From Caloramator sp. E03 (GTDB lineage: Bacteria > Bacillota > Clostridia > Clostridiales > Caloramatoraceae), in NCBI RefSeq assembly GCF_006016075.1, contig NZ_CP040093.1:310001-374000 (forward strand): DNA of 64,000 nucleotides, in the 5' to 3' direction. Of this stretch, positions 1-8,404 are shown in pieces (the stretch's first letter is position 1; every line of letters starts with the position of its first letter). The translations under genes were made by a program, and so were the position numbers. The notes beneath the pieces were generated by a model. The model ran no database searches and had not been told where the DNA came from. It was given only the letters and a program-made list of their open reading frames with translations.

Positions 1-905
1 CACTTTATTTCTTTATTTATCTTGGCATTATTTAGTGTTACGGTATTTATTCTCTCCATCAAACTTTTAAATTCAAGTTCAGAAAATAACTGCTTTATCT
101 GTAAAACATCATAGTCTTTCGTTCTTATTTTATTCAGATCAATATCAATAGGTACATCTCTATTTATTGTTGCAAGCCTTTTACTTAAAAAAGCCTGTTC
201 TTTATGCTGCATAAGAGTTTCTTTTAGCTTTTTACCATTTATATTTTCAACATTATTAAACACATTTTCAATAGTTTTATATTCGTGTAGCAGTTTTAAG
301 GCAGTTTTTTCTCCAACACCAGGAACACCTGGAATATTATCTGAAGAATCTCCCATAAGTCCTTTTAAATCTATAATTCCTTTAGGTTCGAGCCCGTATT
401 TTTCCATTATAAACTCTTTATCGCAAATATCCGTTTCAGAGATACCTTTTTTAGTTATCACAACCTTTGTATAGTCAGATACAAGTTGAAGGGCATCTCT
501 GTCTCCTGTATATATAATAACCTCAAGATTTTCACTTTCAAATCTTTTAGATATTGTTCCAATTATATCATCAGCCTCATAACCTTCTAGTTCAAATATT
601 CCTATGTTAAAAGCATTAAGAAGCCTTTTTACTGGTTCAAACTGCTTTGATAGCTCCTCTGGCATCTTCTTTCTTCCAGCTTTATATTCTTCATATTCTT
701 TGTGCCTAAAGGTTACTTTTGATTTATCAAAGGCTACAGCTATATAATCCGGCTTTATTTCATCATAGATTTTTAAAAGCATCGTAGTAAATCCAAATAC
801 CGCTCCTGTCGGCTCCCCCTTTGAAGTTGTCATAGGAGGGAGAGCATAGAATGCTCTATTTAATAAGCTATTTCCATCTAATATTACAAGTTTTTCCTTA
901 TTCAC
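1..905 (-). CDS. polA: DNA polymerase I, N-terminal part (runs off the left edge)
   Basis: This is the 5'-3' exonuclease domain of DNA polymerase I, used in repair and Okazaki fragment maturation. About 301 residues are present; the polymerase part lies beyond the left edge. The reading frame opens with GTG at 905, after an AGGAGA ribosome site. Seen motifs are VILDGNSLLNRAF-type near the start, GDRDALQLV, and GLMGDSSDNIPGVPGVGEKT, the helix-hairpin-helix signature of FEN/PolA nucleases. The acidic metal-binding residues of these motifs are intact. Family assignment is secure; the full length cannot be seen. Confidence 0.95.
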   Translation of the reverse strand, partial: MNKEKLVILDGNSLLNRAFYALPPMTTSKGEPTGAVFGFTTMLLKIYDEIKPDYIAVAFDKSKVTFRHKEYEEYKAGRKKMPEELSKQFEPVKRLLNAFNIGIFELEGYEADDIIGTISKRFESENLEVIIYTGDRDALQLVSDYTKVVITKKGISETDICDKEFIMEKYGLEPKGIIDLKGLMGDSSDNIPGVPGVGEKTALKLLHEYKTIENVFNNVENINGKKLKETLMQHKEQAFLSKRLATINRDVPIDIDLNKIRTKDYDVLQIKQLFSELEFKSLMERINTVTLNNAKINKEIK

Positions 906-990
906 TATAATCTCTCCTAACATTAGAAAAATAAAAACAACTTTACATATTAATTATATATAAAAAAAATAATATATAAAAGGACAATAA

Positions 991-1012
991 AAAATAGCCC
1001 GAAGGCTATTTT
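991..1012 (-). terminator. Rho-independent terminator of the sigma/anti-sigma operon
   Basis: A 9-bp stem (AAAATAGCC / GGCTATTTT) closes a four-base loop that reads TTCG on the minus strand and is followed by a T-rich tract. The stop codon of the anti-sigma-like gene lies inside the stem. Confidence 0.8.
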
Positions 1013-1905
1013 ATTACAATTTTAATAAAATAATATTCTTTATTTTGGCTGTAGCTATTTATTCCCGAAATACCTGTATTACTATACATTGATGATTGAC
1101 TGTTTATCATATCATATAAAACACTAAAATCCTGCCTTTGAATTCTATATATGCTATTCTTTGTATCTATCAGTACTATATTAGGATTGTTATATATAAA
1201 GGATAAAACGCTTCCCTGATTTTTATCAACCGTTGCTATATAATCAACTGGAATTGAAGTTGCAATTAATGTAGTAAATAAGGAGCTTTTTGATACACCA
1301 CTATCAGTACCTGTGCTTTGCAAAGAAAATAATGCTTCATCTGAATTTGAATTATCCTGAACACTTTGACTATCTTCTGAAGTTATCGTATATATATTAC
1401 CACTTCCAACATCGCTAACAACAGATTTTTCAACTTTTTTATTATCTAATGCTATTAATGTTTTTGTAGTCTTTGTAGTTTTTTTAGAAGTCTTTGCTCT
1501 ATTACTTGTTGTATTATTTTGTTTTTCACTTACAAGAGAAGTTGCATTACTATTTTCCTTTGCTACAATATTATTGGTTTTTATATGACTACTATCATCT
1601 TTTATTTCACTATTAGATACATTTAATTCAATATTGCTCTTTACAGTTTCATTTTCAGATTTTTGAGGAGATTTCAATGTATCCTTAATTCCAGTAATTG
1701 AAATTATAAAAACAAGTATCGCAGCTGCAATTGAAGAAAAGGTTTTATACCACAGATTTCTTCTCCTTACTTTTTCATTTCTTATTGTTTTCATAATGCT
1801 TCCATGAAGTTCATCAGGTACTTCAATTTCAAGCTGGGAAAGCATTCCTGCTTCAATGTCATATTCTTTTTGCTTAATTTTATTAACATATTCATGATAC
1901 TTCAT
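1006..1905 (-). CDS. Probable membrane anti-sigma factor
   Basis: A 299-residue single-pass membrane protein starting one base after the stop of the ECF sigma gene. That position is the usual one for a cognate anti-sigma factor. Residues 1-52 are a charged cytoplasmic segment that includes VPDELHGSIMKTIRNEK, of the kind seen in clostridial anti-sigma proteins. One membrane helix follows (about 53-73). A long Ser/Thr/Asn-rich external linker leads to a folded C-terminal part (about 205-299). I see no HxxxCxxC zinc motif, so it is not a classic ZAS anti-sigma. The role is inferred from context and topology; the external signal is unknown. Confidence 0.65.
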   Translation of the reverse strand: MKYHEYVNKIKQKEYDIEAGMLSQLEIEVPDELHGSIMKTIRNEKVRRRNLWYKTFSSIAAAILVFIISITGIKDTLKSPQKSENETVKSNIELNVSNSEIKDDSSHIKTNNIVAKENSNATSLVSEKQNNTTSNRAKTSKKTTKTTKTLIALDNKKVEKSVVSDVGSGNIYTITSEDSQSVQDNSNSDEALFSLQSTGTDSGVSKSSLFTTLIATSIPVDYIATVDKNQGSVLSFIYNNPNIVLIDTKNSIYRIQRQDFSVLYDMINSQSSMYSNTGISGINSYSQNKEYYFIKIVIK

Positions 1906-1906
1906 T

Positions 1907-2455
1907 TCAGCACCCCCTTACTATACCACATTTTATAAGTTCATTTCTAAGGCTTTCCCTTGCCCTGTTTAGCCTTGATTTAACAGTTCCTACTTCAATA
2001 CCTAATACATCTGCTATCTCCTGATAGGATAAACCGCTTATATCCCTTAAAATAATTATAGTTCTAAAATCATTGCTAAGTCTTAATATGCAATTTTTAA
2101 TATCATGCTGCAATTCTCTATTTTCAATTACATTCTCAACTTTACTTTCTATATGACCTTCTGAATTTAAAATATCTTCAAAGGAAAGTTCTTCCTTTCT
2201 TCTCTTTATGTAATCCATACATGTATTATATGTAATCCTGTACACCCAGGTCGAAAACTTGCTTTCCCCTTTAAATTTTTGAATTGATCTATATATCTTA
2301 AGGCTTACCTCCTGTGATGCATCCTTTGCATCTTCCATATTTTTCAACATATAATAACACAGGTTATAAATCTTTTTTTCATAGCTTAATATTAAAGTTT
2401 CAAAAGCTTCTATATCGTTCTGCTGGCATCTATATATAAGTTCTCTCTCTTCCAT
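1907..2455 (-). CDS. ECF-type RNA polymerase sigma factor
   Basis: A 182-residue sigma-70 family protein of the extracytoplasmic-function class. Region 2 contains DASQEVSLKIYRSIQKFKG and FSTWVYRITYNTCMDYIKRR (-10 recognition and core binding). Region 4 contains the helix-turn-helix LSYQEIADVLGIEVGTVKSRL (about 145-165) for -35 recognition. Regions 1 and 3 are absent, as expected for the class. The ribosome site GGGGGTAGGG overlaps the stop of the upstream 183-residue gene, so the two are translationally close. It probably drives its own operon in response to an envelope signal relayed by the downstream anti-sigma-like protein. Confidence 0.92.
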   Translation of the reverse strand: MEERELIYRCQQNDIEAFETLILSYEKKIYNLCYYMLKNMEDAKDASQEVSLKIYRSIQKFKGESKFSTWVYRITYNTCMDYIKRRKEELSFEDILNSEGHIESKVENVIENRELQHDIKNCILRLSNDFRTIIILRDISGLSYQEIADVLGIEVGTVKSRLNRARESLRNELIKCGIVRGC

Positions 2456-2459
2456 ATCC

Positions 2460-3011
2460 CTACCCCCTTACTACTATGCCCACATAAATGTCATAGGAGT
2501 TTTTTGTTTTCTCTATTAGATAACCAGAGAATTTCTTAAAAAATTCTGTTATAAATTCAAAGATAATTACACTATTGCTAATAACTCCATGGGTGGGGAT
2601 TATGTATAAATTCTTAAATATATTCTTTATATTGTTTTTACATAAATCAATATATCCTACAATTGAAGATTTTAATTTAAAATAAACATGAATAACTTTA
2701 AAGTTAACCATACTACTATCAATTATATTTATAATATTTATTGTCCTATTTATTATTTTGACGATTAATTCTTTTAAAAGTTCCATACATATCGTATCAA
2801 TTAAAACTCCTATTGAAATTTTCCTATTACTTGAATTTTCATAAATATAATTTATATTATTAATTTTATTTATAATCCTTTGACTTCTTTTAAGCTTCTT
2901 ATCTTTTATATCTATATCAATCACATTCTTAAAAAGAAAAATATTAAAAAATTCAATAAGAGCTCTCCCCATGGATTTGCCGGCATCAAGTAACCATATC
3001 AAAAACATCAC
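2460..3011 (-). CDS. Unknown protein, first gene of the sigma operon
   Basis: A 183-residue Ile/Asn/Lys-rich protein that I do not recognise. It starts MMFLIWLLDAGKSMGRAL, a short hydrophobic stretch followed by charged sequence, and has hydrophobic patches near residues 60-90 and 140-165. Its stop (TAG) overlaps the ribosome site of the ECF sigma gene, so it is the first gene of that operon. Its first 17 codons and upstream region lie inside the 152-bp direct repeat created by the IS insertion and are repeated at 5069-5220. It could be a regulator or sensor tied to the sigma factor, but nothing in the sequence shows that. Confidence 0.55.
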   Translation of the reverse strand: MMFLIWLLDAGKSMGRALIEFFNIFLFKNVIDIDIKDKKLKRSQRIINKINNINYIYENSSNRKISIGVLIDTICMELLKELIVKIINRTINIINIIDSSMVNFKVIHVYFKLKSSIVGYIDLCKNNIKNIFKNLYIIPTHGVISNSVIIFEFITEFFKKFSGYLIEKTKNSYDIYVGIVVRG

Positions 3012-3111
3012 CCCTAAAAATCAAAACAAAGTTTTCTTATTTATTTTATCATATAATAAGACTAACATCATTAGATAATTATATGCAATTTTGTACAATT
3101 GCTGATATAAT
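2960..3111. repeat. Left 152-bp target duplication of IS copy 1
   Basis: Direct repeat matching 5069-5220, flanking the IS. It begins GAGCTCTCC and ends GATATAAT, and covers the start of the 183-residue gene plus its upstream region. The first G could instead belong to the IS end, giving 151 bp. Confidence 0.93.
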
Positions 3112-3136
3112 CTCATCTTTGACAGTTGCGAGAAGC

Positions 3137-3181
3137 AAAAAGCCTGTAGAACCATTGAATATCAAGGGCTCTCAGGCTTTT
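3137..3181. terminator. Bidirectional hairpin inside the left IS end, copy 1
   Basis: AAAAAGCCTG and CAGGCTTTT pair across a ~27-nt loop, with T-rich flanks on both strands. It would end transposase transcription on the minus strand and could also stop incoming plus-strand transcription from the abutting TATAAT promoter. Confidence 0.6.
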
Positions 3182-3210
3182 ATACTTTTCAAAAAAGTGA
3201 ACAATGTTTT

Positions 3211-4941
3211 TTATTTTTTCGTGTCTTTAAAAATTTTCTTCATTTGTTTCATATTAATTATTTGATAATCCGTTCTAAAGCCAAATTTGTCATGTAAATC
3301 ATCTGTAAAATCAGTCCTTGTATATATTGGAATATAGCCCTCATTCTTAATCTCATAAAAATTCATTTCTCTAAGTCCTGATATAATATCGCTACACGTA
3401 TATTTTTCTGAAAGCTTTTTTTCTAATAGCCTATATATCATCAGGGAAATGAAACAAGTTGTAAAATGCGCTTTTATTCTATCATCTCTTCTTAAATATA
3501 CTGGTCTTGCCTTAAACTCTGATTTCATAATACGGAAGGACTCTTCTATTTCCCAACGCCTTCTATTAATTTTTATAATTGCGGCAGCATCATCACTTAT
3601 ATTTGTACATACTGCGTAAAAACCATCATACATTGCCTCTTGTGCTATTAAATCAGCATTAATGCTGTATAATTCTTTTTCAGCTACTTCACCGTCAGGT
3701 GTGTAGTGAGTCTTTGAAATAAAGCGTTTGTAATCATTAGCATTACATTTCTTCAATTTTGTAGGATTGGTATCAATAACCTCTTGAGCTCTCTCTATTT
3801 GGTTACCTCTTATAGTTCTTTGATAGTTTCTATATTTCAAGGAAAATGTTACAATAAGTTTTTGTTCAAGCCCGTCTTCTTTTATCCAGCGTTCCTTATA
3901 AAAAATTTTATTAATATCTGCTTCTTCGTTAATTTCGTTTAAATTATATACTTTGTCTGAATCGCTAAGATGCCATCCTTTGGGGTCTAACGCCCATTCT
4001 TTTAAATGTGATTTTAATTTTTTAATAGATTGTGTAGTAATAAAAGCTCGATTTTGTATATTATTAAATTTTCTATTAGCTGTAGATGCAAGCCCTGCAT
4101 CTGTACAAATGATAAATTTTGAAAGCCCAAATTCGGATATAATTTTTTGCTCTAAAGGTTTTAAAGTTACTTGTTCATTAGTATTACCTTTGTTTATACA
4201 AAATGCAAGGGGGATGCCGTCTCCATCCATGAAAAGTCCCATTTGAACAATTGGATTGGGTCTATGTTCCTTCGATACTCCATACTGTTTTAATCCTTCT
4301 TCCTGTTCAATTTCAAAGAAATAGTTGGTGCAGTCATAATAGAGAACTCCTTTATTACGATTGCAAACTTTAAGACTGTTCTTATATAATTCTGACTGAA
4401 TAAAATCTGTTTCTTCTGAAATTACTTCTAAAGCTCTATAAATATGCTGAAGCTCAAAATCAGGCTGCTCAATAAATTTTTTTGATAGTTCGTATGTAGC
4501 AAGCTTAGATGATGGATAAATAATTCTTGCATAAATTAATCTTGATAGTATTGAATTTAGATTAAAATTAAATTTATGTTTATCCGAAATATTTTTACAG
4601 ATATTTTGCAGCCCAAGCTCGTTATATATTTTTTGTAAAAACAAGTAACTACCATTAAAAGTATGCTGTTCGTCTTTGTTAATTTGTTTAACAGGCGAGT
4701 ATTTTACTAATATTTCTCTTTTCTCTTCTTTTTCTTTTCTATTTAACTCTTCAACGTACCTCTTCCCCCATTCTATAGGGTCTTGTCCGTTTAGTTTTTT
4801 TAAAAGTTCATCATAAGTGCCAAGCTTCTCAACTACTTTTGAAGTACGATTGCCTTTTTCATAAACAGATTTAACTACGTATAAGGATGCTGCATTTTTT
4901 GATTTAACAATTTGTAATCTCATTTTTTCACATCTCTTCAT
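3211..4941 (-). CDS. IS1634-family DDE transposase, copy 1
   Basis: A 576-residue transposase of the IS4-like IS1634 family that cuts and pastes the element through its terminal repeats. Visible catalytic landmarks are YYDCTNYFF (first Asp), IICTDAGLAS (second Asp), and RRRWEIEESFRIMKSEF, the W-x-I-E-x-x-F-R pattern carrying the Glu. The protein is identical to the copy at 30820-32550. Upstream on the minus strand lies a TATAAT -10 and a directly repeated ACACATTGT (about 4970-4990), a possible promoter and transposase-binding site. Start is taken at 4941; an ATG six codons further in is also possible. Confidence 0.95.
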   Translation of the reverse strand: MKRCEKMRLQIVKSKNAASLYVVKSVYEKGNRTSKVVEKLGTYDELLKKLNGQDPIEWGKRYVEELNRKEKEEKREILVKYSPVKQINKDEQHTFNGSYLFLQKIYNELGLQNICKNISDKHKFNFNLNSILSRLIYARIIYPSSKLATYELSKKFIEQPDFELQHIYRALEVISEETDFIQSELYKNSLKVCNRNKGVLYYDCTNYFFEIEQEEGLKQYGVSKEHRPNPIVQMGLFMDGDGIPLAFCINKGNTNEQVTLKPLEQKIISEFGLSKFIICTDAGLASTANRKFNNIQNRAFITTQSIKKLKSHLKEWALDPKGWHLSDSDKVYNLNEINEEADINKIFYKERWIKEDGLEQKLIVTFSLKYRNYQRTIRGNQIERAQEVIDTNPTKLKKCNANDYKRFISKTHYTPDGEVAEKELYSINADLIAQEAMYDGFYAVCTNISDDAAAIIKINRRRWEIEESFRIMKSEFKARPVYLRRDDRIKAHFTTCFISLMIYRLLEKKLSEKYTCSDIISGLREMNFYEIKNEGYIPIYTRTDFTDDLHDKFGFRTDYQIINMKQMKKIFKDTKK

Positions 4942-5068
4942 ATATTTATATCTATATTATAACACATTGTTACACATTGTGCACTATAAAAATTTAAAAT
5001 TTGACAAAAAAATAAGCCTATATCAAGGCTTTAAGGCACTTTTTTTGTCTTGCAACTGTCAAAGACCC

Positions 5069-5220
5069 GAGCTCTCCCCATGGATTTGCCGGCATCAAGT
5101 AACCATATCAAAAACATCACCCCTAAAAATCAAAACAAAGTTTTCTTATTTATTTTATCATATAATAAGACTAACATCATTAGATAATTATATGCAATTT
5201 TGTACAATTGCTGATATAAT
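5069..5220. repeat. Right 152-bp target duplication of IS copy 1
   Basis: Second copy of the direct repeat at 2960-3111. On the minus strand it carries an orphan start (ATG at 5120) with 17 codons of the unknown sigma-operon protein. These now read into the IS right end and stop after about 29 codons. On the plus strand it ends in the -10 box that serves the next gene. Confidence 0.93.
5212..5220 (+). promoter_or_regulatory. Extended -10 promoter element before the small membrane protein gene
   Basis: TGATATAAT is a perfect extended -10 (TGnTATAAT). No good -35 lies 16-18 bp upstream, which extended -10 promoters can tolerate. It precedes the gene at 5259 and marks the exact right end of the target duplication. 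Confidence 0.6.
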
Positions 5221-5258
5221 ATATATAGTTTTATTTAATAATGAAAGGAGGTAATATT

Positions 5259-5588
5259 ATGTTTTGGAAACAATTGCTTATTGTATTTGGGCTTGCCACA
5301 TTTTCTTTAGTTATATTCTATTACATAAGAGCAACCATACTATTAAAATACAAAATTAACAAGAATTATTTTCTTGTACTTTTAATAATTATATTTATTC
5401 TTCCGCTAATTTTTCAAAAACAATTTACGTCATCAATTTGGATTCAATATTTGCAAATCTTATTAGTGTCTTTATCTTTTCTTTCATATATGGAAATTGT
5501 AAAAATAAACAAAGCCGAAAAGAATAAACCAATAATAGGTAGGCCTAAAGCAAAACCTTCAAGAGCAAAAAATAAAGATGTGAAATAG
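5259..5588 (+). CDS. Small unknown membrane protein
   Basis: A 109-residue protein with three predicted membrane helices (roughly residues 4-27, 34-50 and 60-80) and a short basic tail ending RAKNKDVK. The start at 5259 is preferred over an in-frame ATG at 5241 because AAAGGAGG sits at the right distance before 5259. I recognise no family. It stands alone, with an extended -10 upstream and a terminator directly after it. Its promoter region was duplicated rather than destroyed by the adjacent IS insertion. Confidence 0.65.
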   Translation: MFWKQLLIVFGLATFSLVIFYYIRATILLKYKINKNYFLVLLIIIFILPLIFQKQFTSSIWIQYLQILLVSLSFLSYMEIVKINKAEKNKPIIGRPKAKPSRAKNKDVK

Positions 5589-5610
5589 ACTTCTTTTATA
5601 GAAGTCTTTT
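5587..5610 (+). terminator. Terminator of the small membrane protein gene
   Basis: AGACTTC / GAAGTCT hairpin followed by TTTT, starting in the stop codon region of the gene. Confidence 0.75.
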
Positions 5611-5618
5611 CCATTATA

Positions 5619-5647
5619 TTGACATAATCTTATTATTGTGATATTAT
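5619..5647 (+). promoter_or_regulatory. Promoter of tRNA-Leu
   Basis: TTGACA at 5619-5624, a 17-bp spacer and TATTAT at 5642-5647, ending 12 bp before the tRNA. Confidence 0.75.
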
Positions 5648-5659
5648 GATATTGTTCTT

Positions 5660-5746
5660 GCCGAAGTGGTGGAACTGGCAGACGCGCCGGACTCAAAATC
5701 CGGTGGAGTAAAATCCGTGCGGGTTCGACCCCCGCCTTCGGCACCA
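5660..5746 (+). tRNA. tRNA-Leu (anticodon CAA)
   Basis: The acceptor stem GCCGAAG/CTTCGGC, an anticodon arm with loop CTCAAAA (anticodon CAA, reading UUG), a long variable arm typical of leucine tRNAs, a GGTTCGACC T-arm and an encoded CCA end are all visible. Confidence 0.96.
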
Positions 5747-5747
5747 A

Positions 5748-5788
5748 AAGTAAAGGTTTCTCTTAATTGAGAAGCCTTTACTTTTTTT
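5748..5788 (+). terminator. Terminator of tRNA-Leu
   Basis: A 15-bp near-perfect stem (AAGTAAAGGTTTCTC / GAGAAGCCTTTACTT) followed by seven T. The 230 bp from here to the next gene are very AT-rich; I see no gene there. Confidence 0.9.
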
Positions 5789-6020
5789 ATAAAAATTTAA
5801 TTATAATTTAAATAAAATAGCTCAATAATAGGTAAATCCCAATATATAACATTTAATTGTGTTTTTCTTTTTAACTATTATGTTTTATAATTAAAATATA
5901 GAATATATTTTATAATCATAATTTAATTAATTTTTAGTTATTATTTTTTATTTTATAACATTAACCACTATAATTATTTCCTCTATTACATTCAAATAAA
6001 TCTTAGGGGGTAGTAATAGA

Positions 6021-6971
6021 ATGAGAAAAATACTTGTAACTGGTGCTTTAGGGCAAATAGGTACTGAACTTGTACTATATCTTAGAGAAATATACGGAAA
6101 TTTAAACATAATAGCAAGTGACATTGCCCCTAAAGGACCTGAAAAGGTTCTCAAAGCAGGACCTTTTGAAATCGTGAACGTACTTGATGCAAAACGAATA
6201 AATGAAGTTGTTGAAAAATATAAACCTGATGTTATTATCCACCTTGCAGCAATATTATCAGCAGTAGGAGAGAATAATCCAGCTCTTGCATGGAACGTAA
6301 ATATGTATGGGCTTTATAATGTACTTGAAGTTGCTAAATCAAATGGTTGTGCAGTATTTACTCCAAGTTCAATAGCTGCCTTTGGGCCTTCAACTCCAAA
6401 AGATAAAACTCCACAGGATACTATTCAAAGACCTACAACTATGTATGGAGTAACAAAAGTAGCTGGAGAATTATTGTGTGATTATTACTTCTATAAATAC
6501 GGTGTTGATACAAGAGGCGTAAGATTTCCGGGGCTTATATCCTACGAGGCCCTTCCAGGTGGAGGAACAACAGATTATGCTGTTCACATATACTATGAAG
6601 CAGTAAAAAACAAAAAATATACATGCTATATAAAAGAAGGAACATATATGGATATGATGTATATGCCAGATGCACTTAATGCTGTAGTAACCCTTTTGGA
6701 AGCTAACCCTGATAAGTTAATTCACAGAAATGCCTTTAACATTACAGCAATGAGCTTTGCACCTGAAGATATATACGCCGAAATTAAAAAGATAATACCT
6801 GAATTTACAATGGACTACAATATTGATCCTATAAAACAGAAAATTGCTGAGTCTTGGCCAAATTCCCTTGATGATACTGCCGCAAGAGAAGAATGGGGAT
6901 GGAAGCCAAAGTATGACCTTCCTCTTATGACAAAGGATATGATAGAAAAACTTAGCATAAAATTAAAGTAG
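6021..6971 (+). CDS. L-threonine 3-dehydrogenase, SDR (epimerase-like) type
   Basis: A 316-residue NAD-dependent short-chain dehydrogenase. The Rossmann motif GALGQIG is at residues 8-14, and the catalytic Tyr-x-x-x-Lys is YGVTK near residue 142. The stretch GLISYEALPGGGTTDYAV is characteristic of the UDP-galactose-epimerase-like threonine dehydrogenases, which oxidise threonine to 2-amino-3-ketobutyrate in the cytoplasm. A GGGGG ribosome site precedes ATG. It stands alone. A general nucleotide-sugar epimerase is the alternative, but the mid-protein signature argues against it. Confidence 0.85.
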   Translation: MRKILVTGALGQIGTELVLYLREIYGNLNIIASDIAPKGPEKVLKAGPFEIVNVLDAKRINEVVEKYKPDVIIHLAAILSAVGENNPALAWNVNMYGLYNVLEVAKSNGCAVFTPSSIAAFGPSTPKDKTPQDTIQRPTTMYGVTKVAGELLCDYYFYKYGVDTRGVRFPGLISYEALPGGGTTDYAVHIYYEAVKNKKYTCYIKEGTYMDMMYMPDALNAVVTLLEANPDKLIHRNAFNITAMSFAPEDIYAEIKKIIPEFTMDYNIDPIKQKIAESWPNSLDDTAAREEWGWKPKYDLPLMTKDMIEKLSIKLK

Positions 6972-6990
6972 GAGATAATCTCCTACTTTT
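6967..6990. terminator. Bidirectional terminator between tdh-like and M18 peptidase genes
   Basis: AGTAGGAGA / TCTCCTACT hairpin followed by TTTT on the plus strand. It overlaps both stop codon regions of the convergent genes. Confidence 0.8.
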
Positions 6991-8392
6991 TGCTTGTAAA
7001 AAAAGCTCTGCAAGCTCTGTAGAGCTCGTATATATCTGCCTTACTTGTAATTTCAAATGGAGAGTGCATACCAATTATCGGTAAAGAAATATCTCCAGCT
7101 TCAGCACCATATTGCCCAAGTATATAGGATATAGTTTCACTTCCTCCCCCATCTACTTTTCCAAACTCTGCATGCTGCCATATTATATCGTTTTCGTAAA
7201 AAATACTCCTTAAATAATTTAAAAATTCTGGACTCGCATCATTAGTTTCAATTTTTCCTTTAACACCGTTATATTTATTTATTACAACACCACATCCAAG
7301 ATAGGCAGTATTATTTACATCAAACACTGAACTATAATTAGGATCATAAGCACATATACCATCGACAGAAAGCATTTTTGAATTCTTTAATGTTTCAAGA
7401 AGCTTTAATCCATTATAACCACAGGTTAAATCTAATATTTCAGATACAACCTGTTCAAAGAATTTAGAATGAGCACCTGTGCTTCCAAAGTTGCCCGTTT
7501 CTTCTTTGTCCACTAAAAGTACCGCATTTGTTTTATAGCTATCCTTAACTTTTAACAAGGCACTAAATGATGTAAAAACCCCTGCTCTATCATCCTGTCC
7601 ATAAGCCATTATCATACTTTTATCAAGACCTGAATCCCTTGCAATTCCTGAAGGTACTGCTTCAAGTTCTGCAAAAACTAAATCCTCTTCATTAATCTCA
7701 TATTTTTCATTTAAAATATTTAAAATGTTATGTTTTACTTTTTCATCAACAGGGAAATCACTAGGTATGCTACCAAATACTATGTTCAAATCCTCTCCAT
7801 TAATACCTGTTAATAGGTTCTTTTGCATCTGCTCCTCTGATAAATGTATTAGTAAATCGCTAATATAAAAAACAGGGTCTTTATTTTCTTCTCCAATGTT
7901 TATCTCTATTATTCCCCCATCTTTTTTTATTACAATACCATGAAGTGCTAAAGGTAATGTTGTCCATTGATATTTTTTTATTGAGCCATAATAATGGGTA
8001 TCAAGTAATACATATCCTCTGTCCTCATATAAAGGCTTTGGCTTTATATCAAGCCTTGGACAATCAGTATGGGCTGCAATTAGATTAAAACCTTTAGTCA
8101 TGATTTCATAACCAATTACAAAAAAAGCGGCTCCCTTGCCCCTATTTATTTTATAAACTTTATCTCCTTCTTTAAGTTTTCTACCCGTAGAAATTACTTC
8201 ATCAAGGTCCATAAAGCCATGTCTCTTTGCAACTTCTATACAATAGTTTATAGTTTCCCTTTCCGTTTTAACCTTAGACATGAAATCTTTAAATTCATCT
8301 GTAAAATAATATAATTCCTTATCATTTATCCTTTGCTTCCAAAGGCACTTTCTAACCATTTTTAGATCATTATAATCTTTAAATCCCATCAT
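6983..8392 (-). CDS. M18-family zinc aminopeptidase
   Basis: A 469-residue cytoplasmic metallo-aminopeptidase of family M18 (aspartyl aminopeptidase / aminopeptidase I). Metal-binding stretches are recognisable: AAHTDCPRLDIKP (His and Asp), AYGQDDRAGVF (bridging Asp), LLVDKEETGNFGSTG (catalytic Glu pair), and GMHSPFEITSKAD near the C-terminus (final His). Length is normal. The start follows GGGGGATA. It lies 12 bp after the CorA-like gene and probably belongs to the minus-strand run from 10.8 kb. Confidence 0.9.
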   Translation of the reverse strand: MMGFKDYNDLKMVRKCLWKQRINDKELYYFTDEFKDFMSKVKTERETINYCIEVAKRHGFMDLDEVISTGRKLKEGDKVYKINRGKGAAFFVIGYEIMTKGFNLIAAHTDCPRLDIKPKPLYEDRGYVLLDTHYYGSIKKYQWTTLPLALHGIVIKKDGGIIEINIGEENKDPVFYISDLLIHLSEEQMQKNLLTGINGEDLNIVFGSIPSDFPVDEKVKHNILNILNEKYEINEEDLVFAELEAVPSGIARDSGLDKSMIMAYGQDDRAGVFTSFSALLKVKDSYKTNAVLLVDKEETGNFGSTGAHSKFFEQVVSEILDLTCGYNGLKLLETLKNSKMLSVDGICAYDPNYSSVFDVNNTAYLGCGVVINKYNGVKGKIETNDASPEFLNYLRSIFYENDIIWQHAEFGKVDGGGSETISYILGQYGAEAGDISLPIIGMHSPFEITSKADIYELYRACRAFFTSKK

Positions 8393-8404
8393 TATCCCCC
8401 ATAT

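Larger units (their letters stand above)
3112..5068 (-). mobile_element. IS1634-family insertion sequence, copy 1 (1957 bp)
   Basis: A complete IS carrying one DDE transposase gene on the minus strand. The near-terminal inverted repeats are TCTTTGACAGTTGCGAGA on the left and TCTTTGACAGTTGCAAGA on the right, set 3-4 bases inside the ends. It is flanked by 152-bp direct repeats. It has the same length and the same encoded protein as the copy at 30721-32677, so at least one transposition was recent. IS1634 and IS1549, founding members of this IS4-like family, are known for long target duplications, which fits. The right boundary is uncertain by one base. Confidence 0.95.

Noticed and set aside
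5070-5120. A second copy of the sigma-operon first gene
   Set aside because: Only 17 codons are present; they come from the 152-bp target duplication.
3083-5254. Small plus-strand open frames across the IS and its flanks
   Set aside because: They are antisense to the transposase or run through the target duplication, without ribosome sites.
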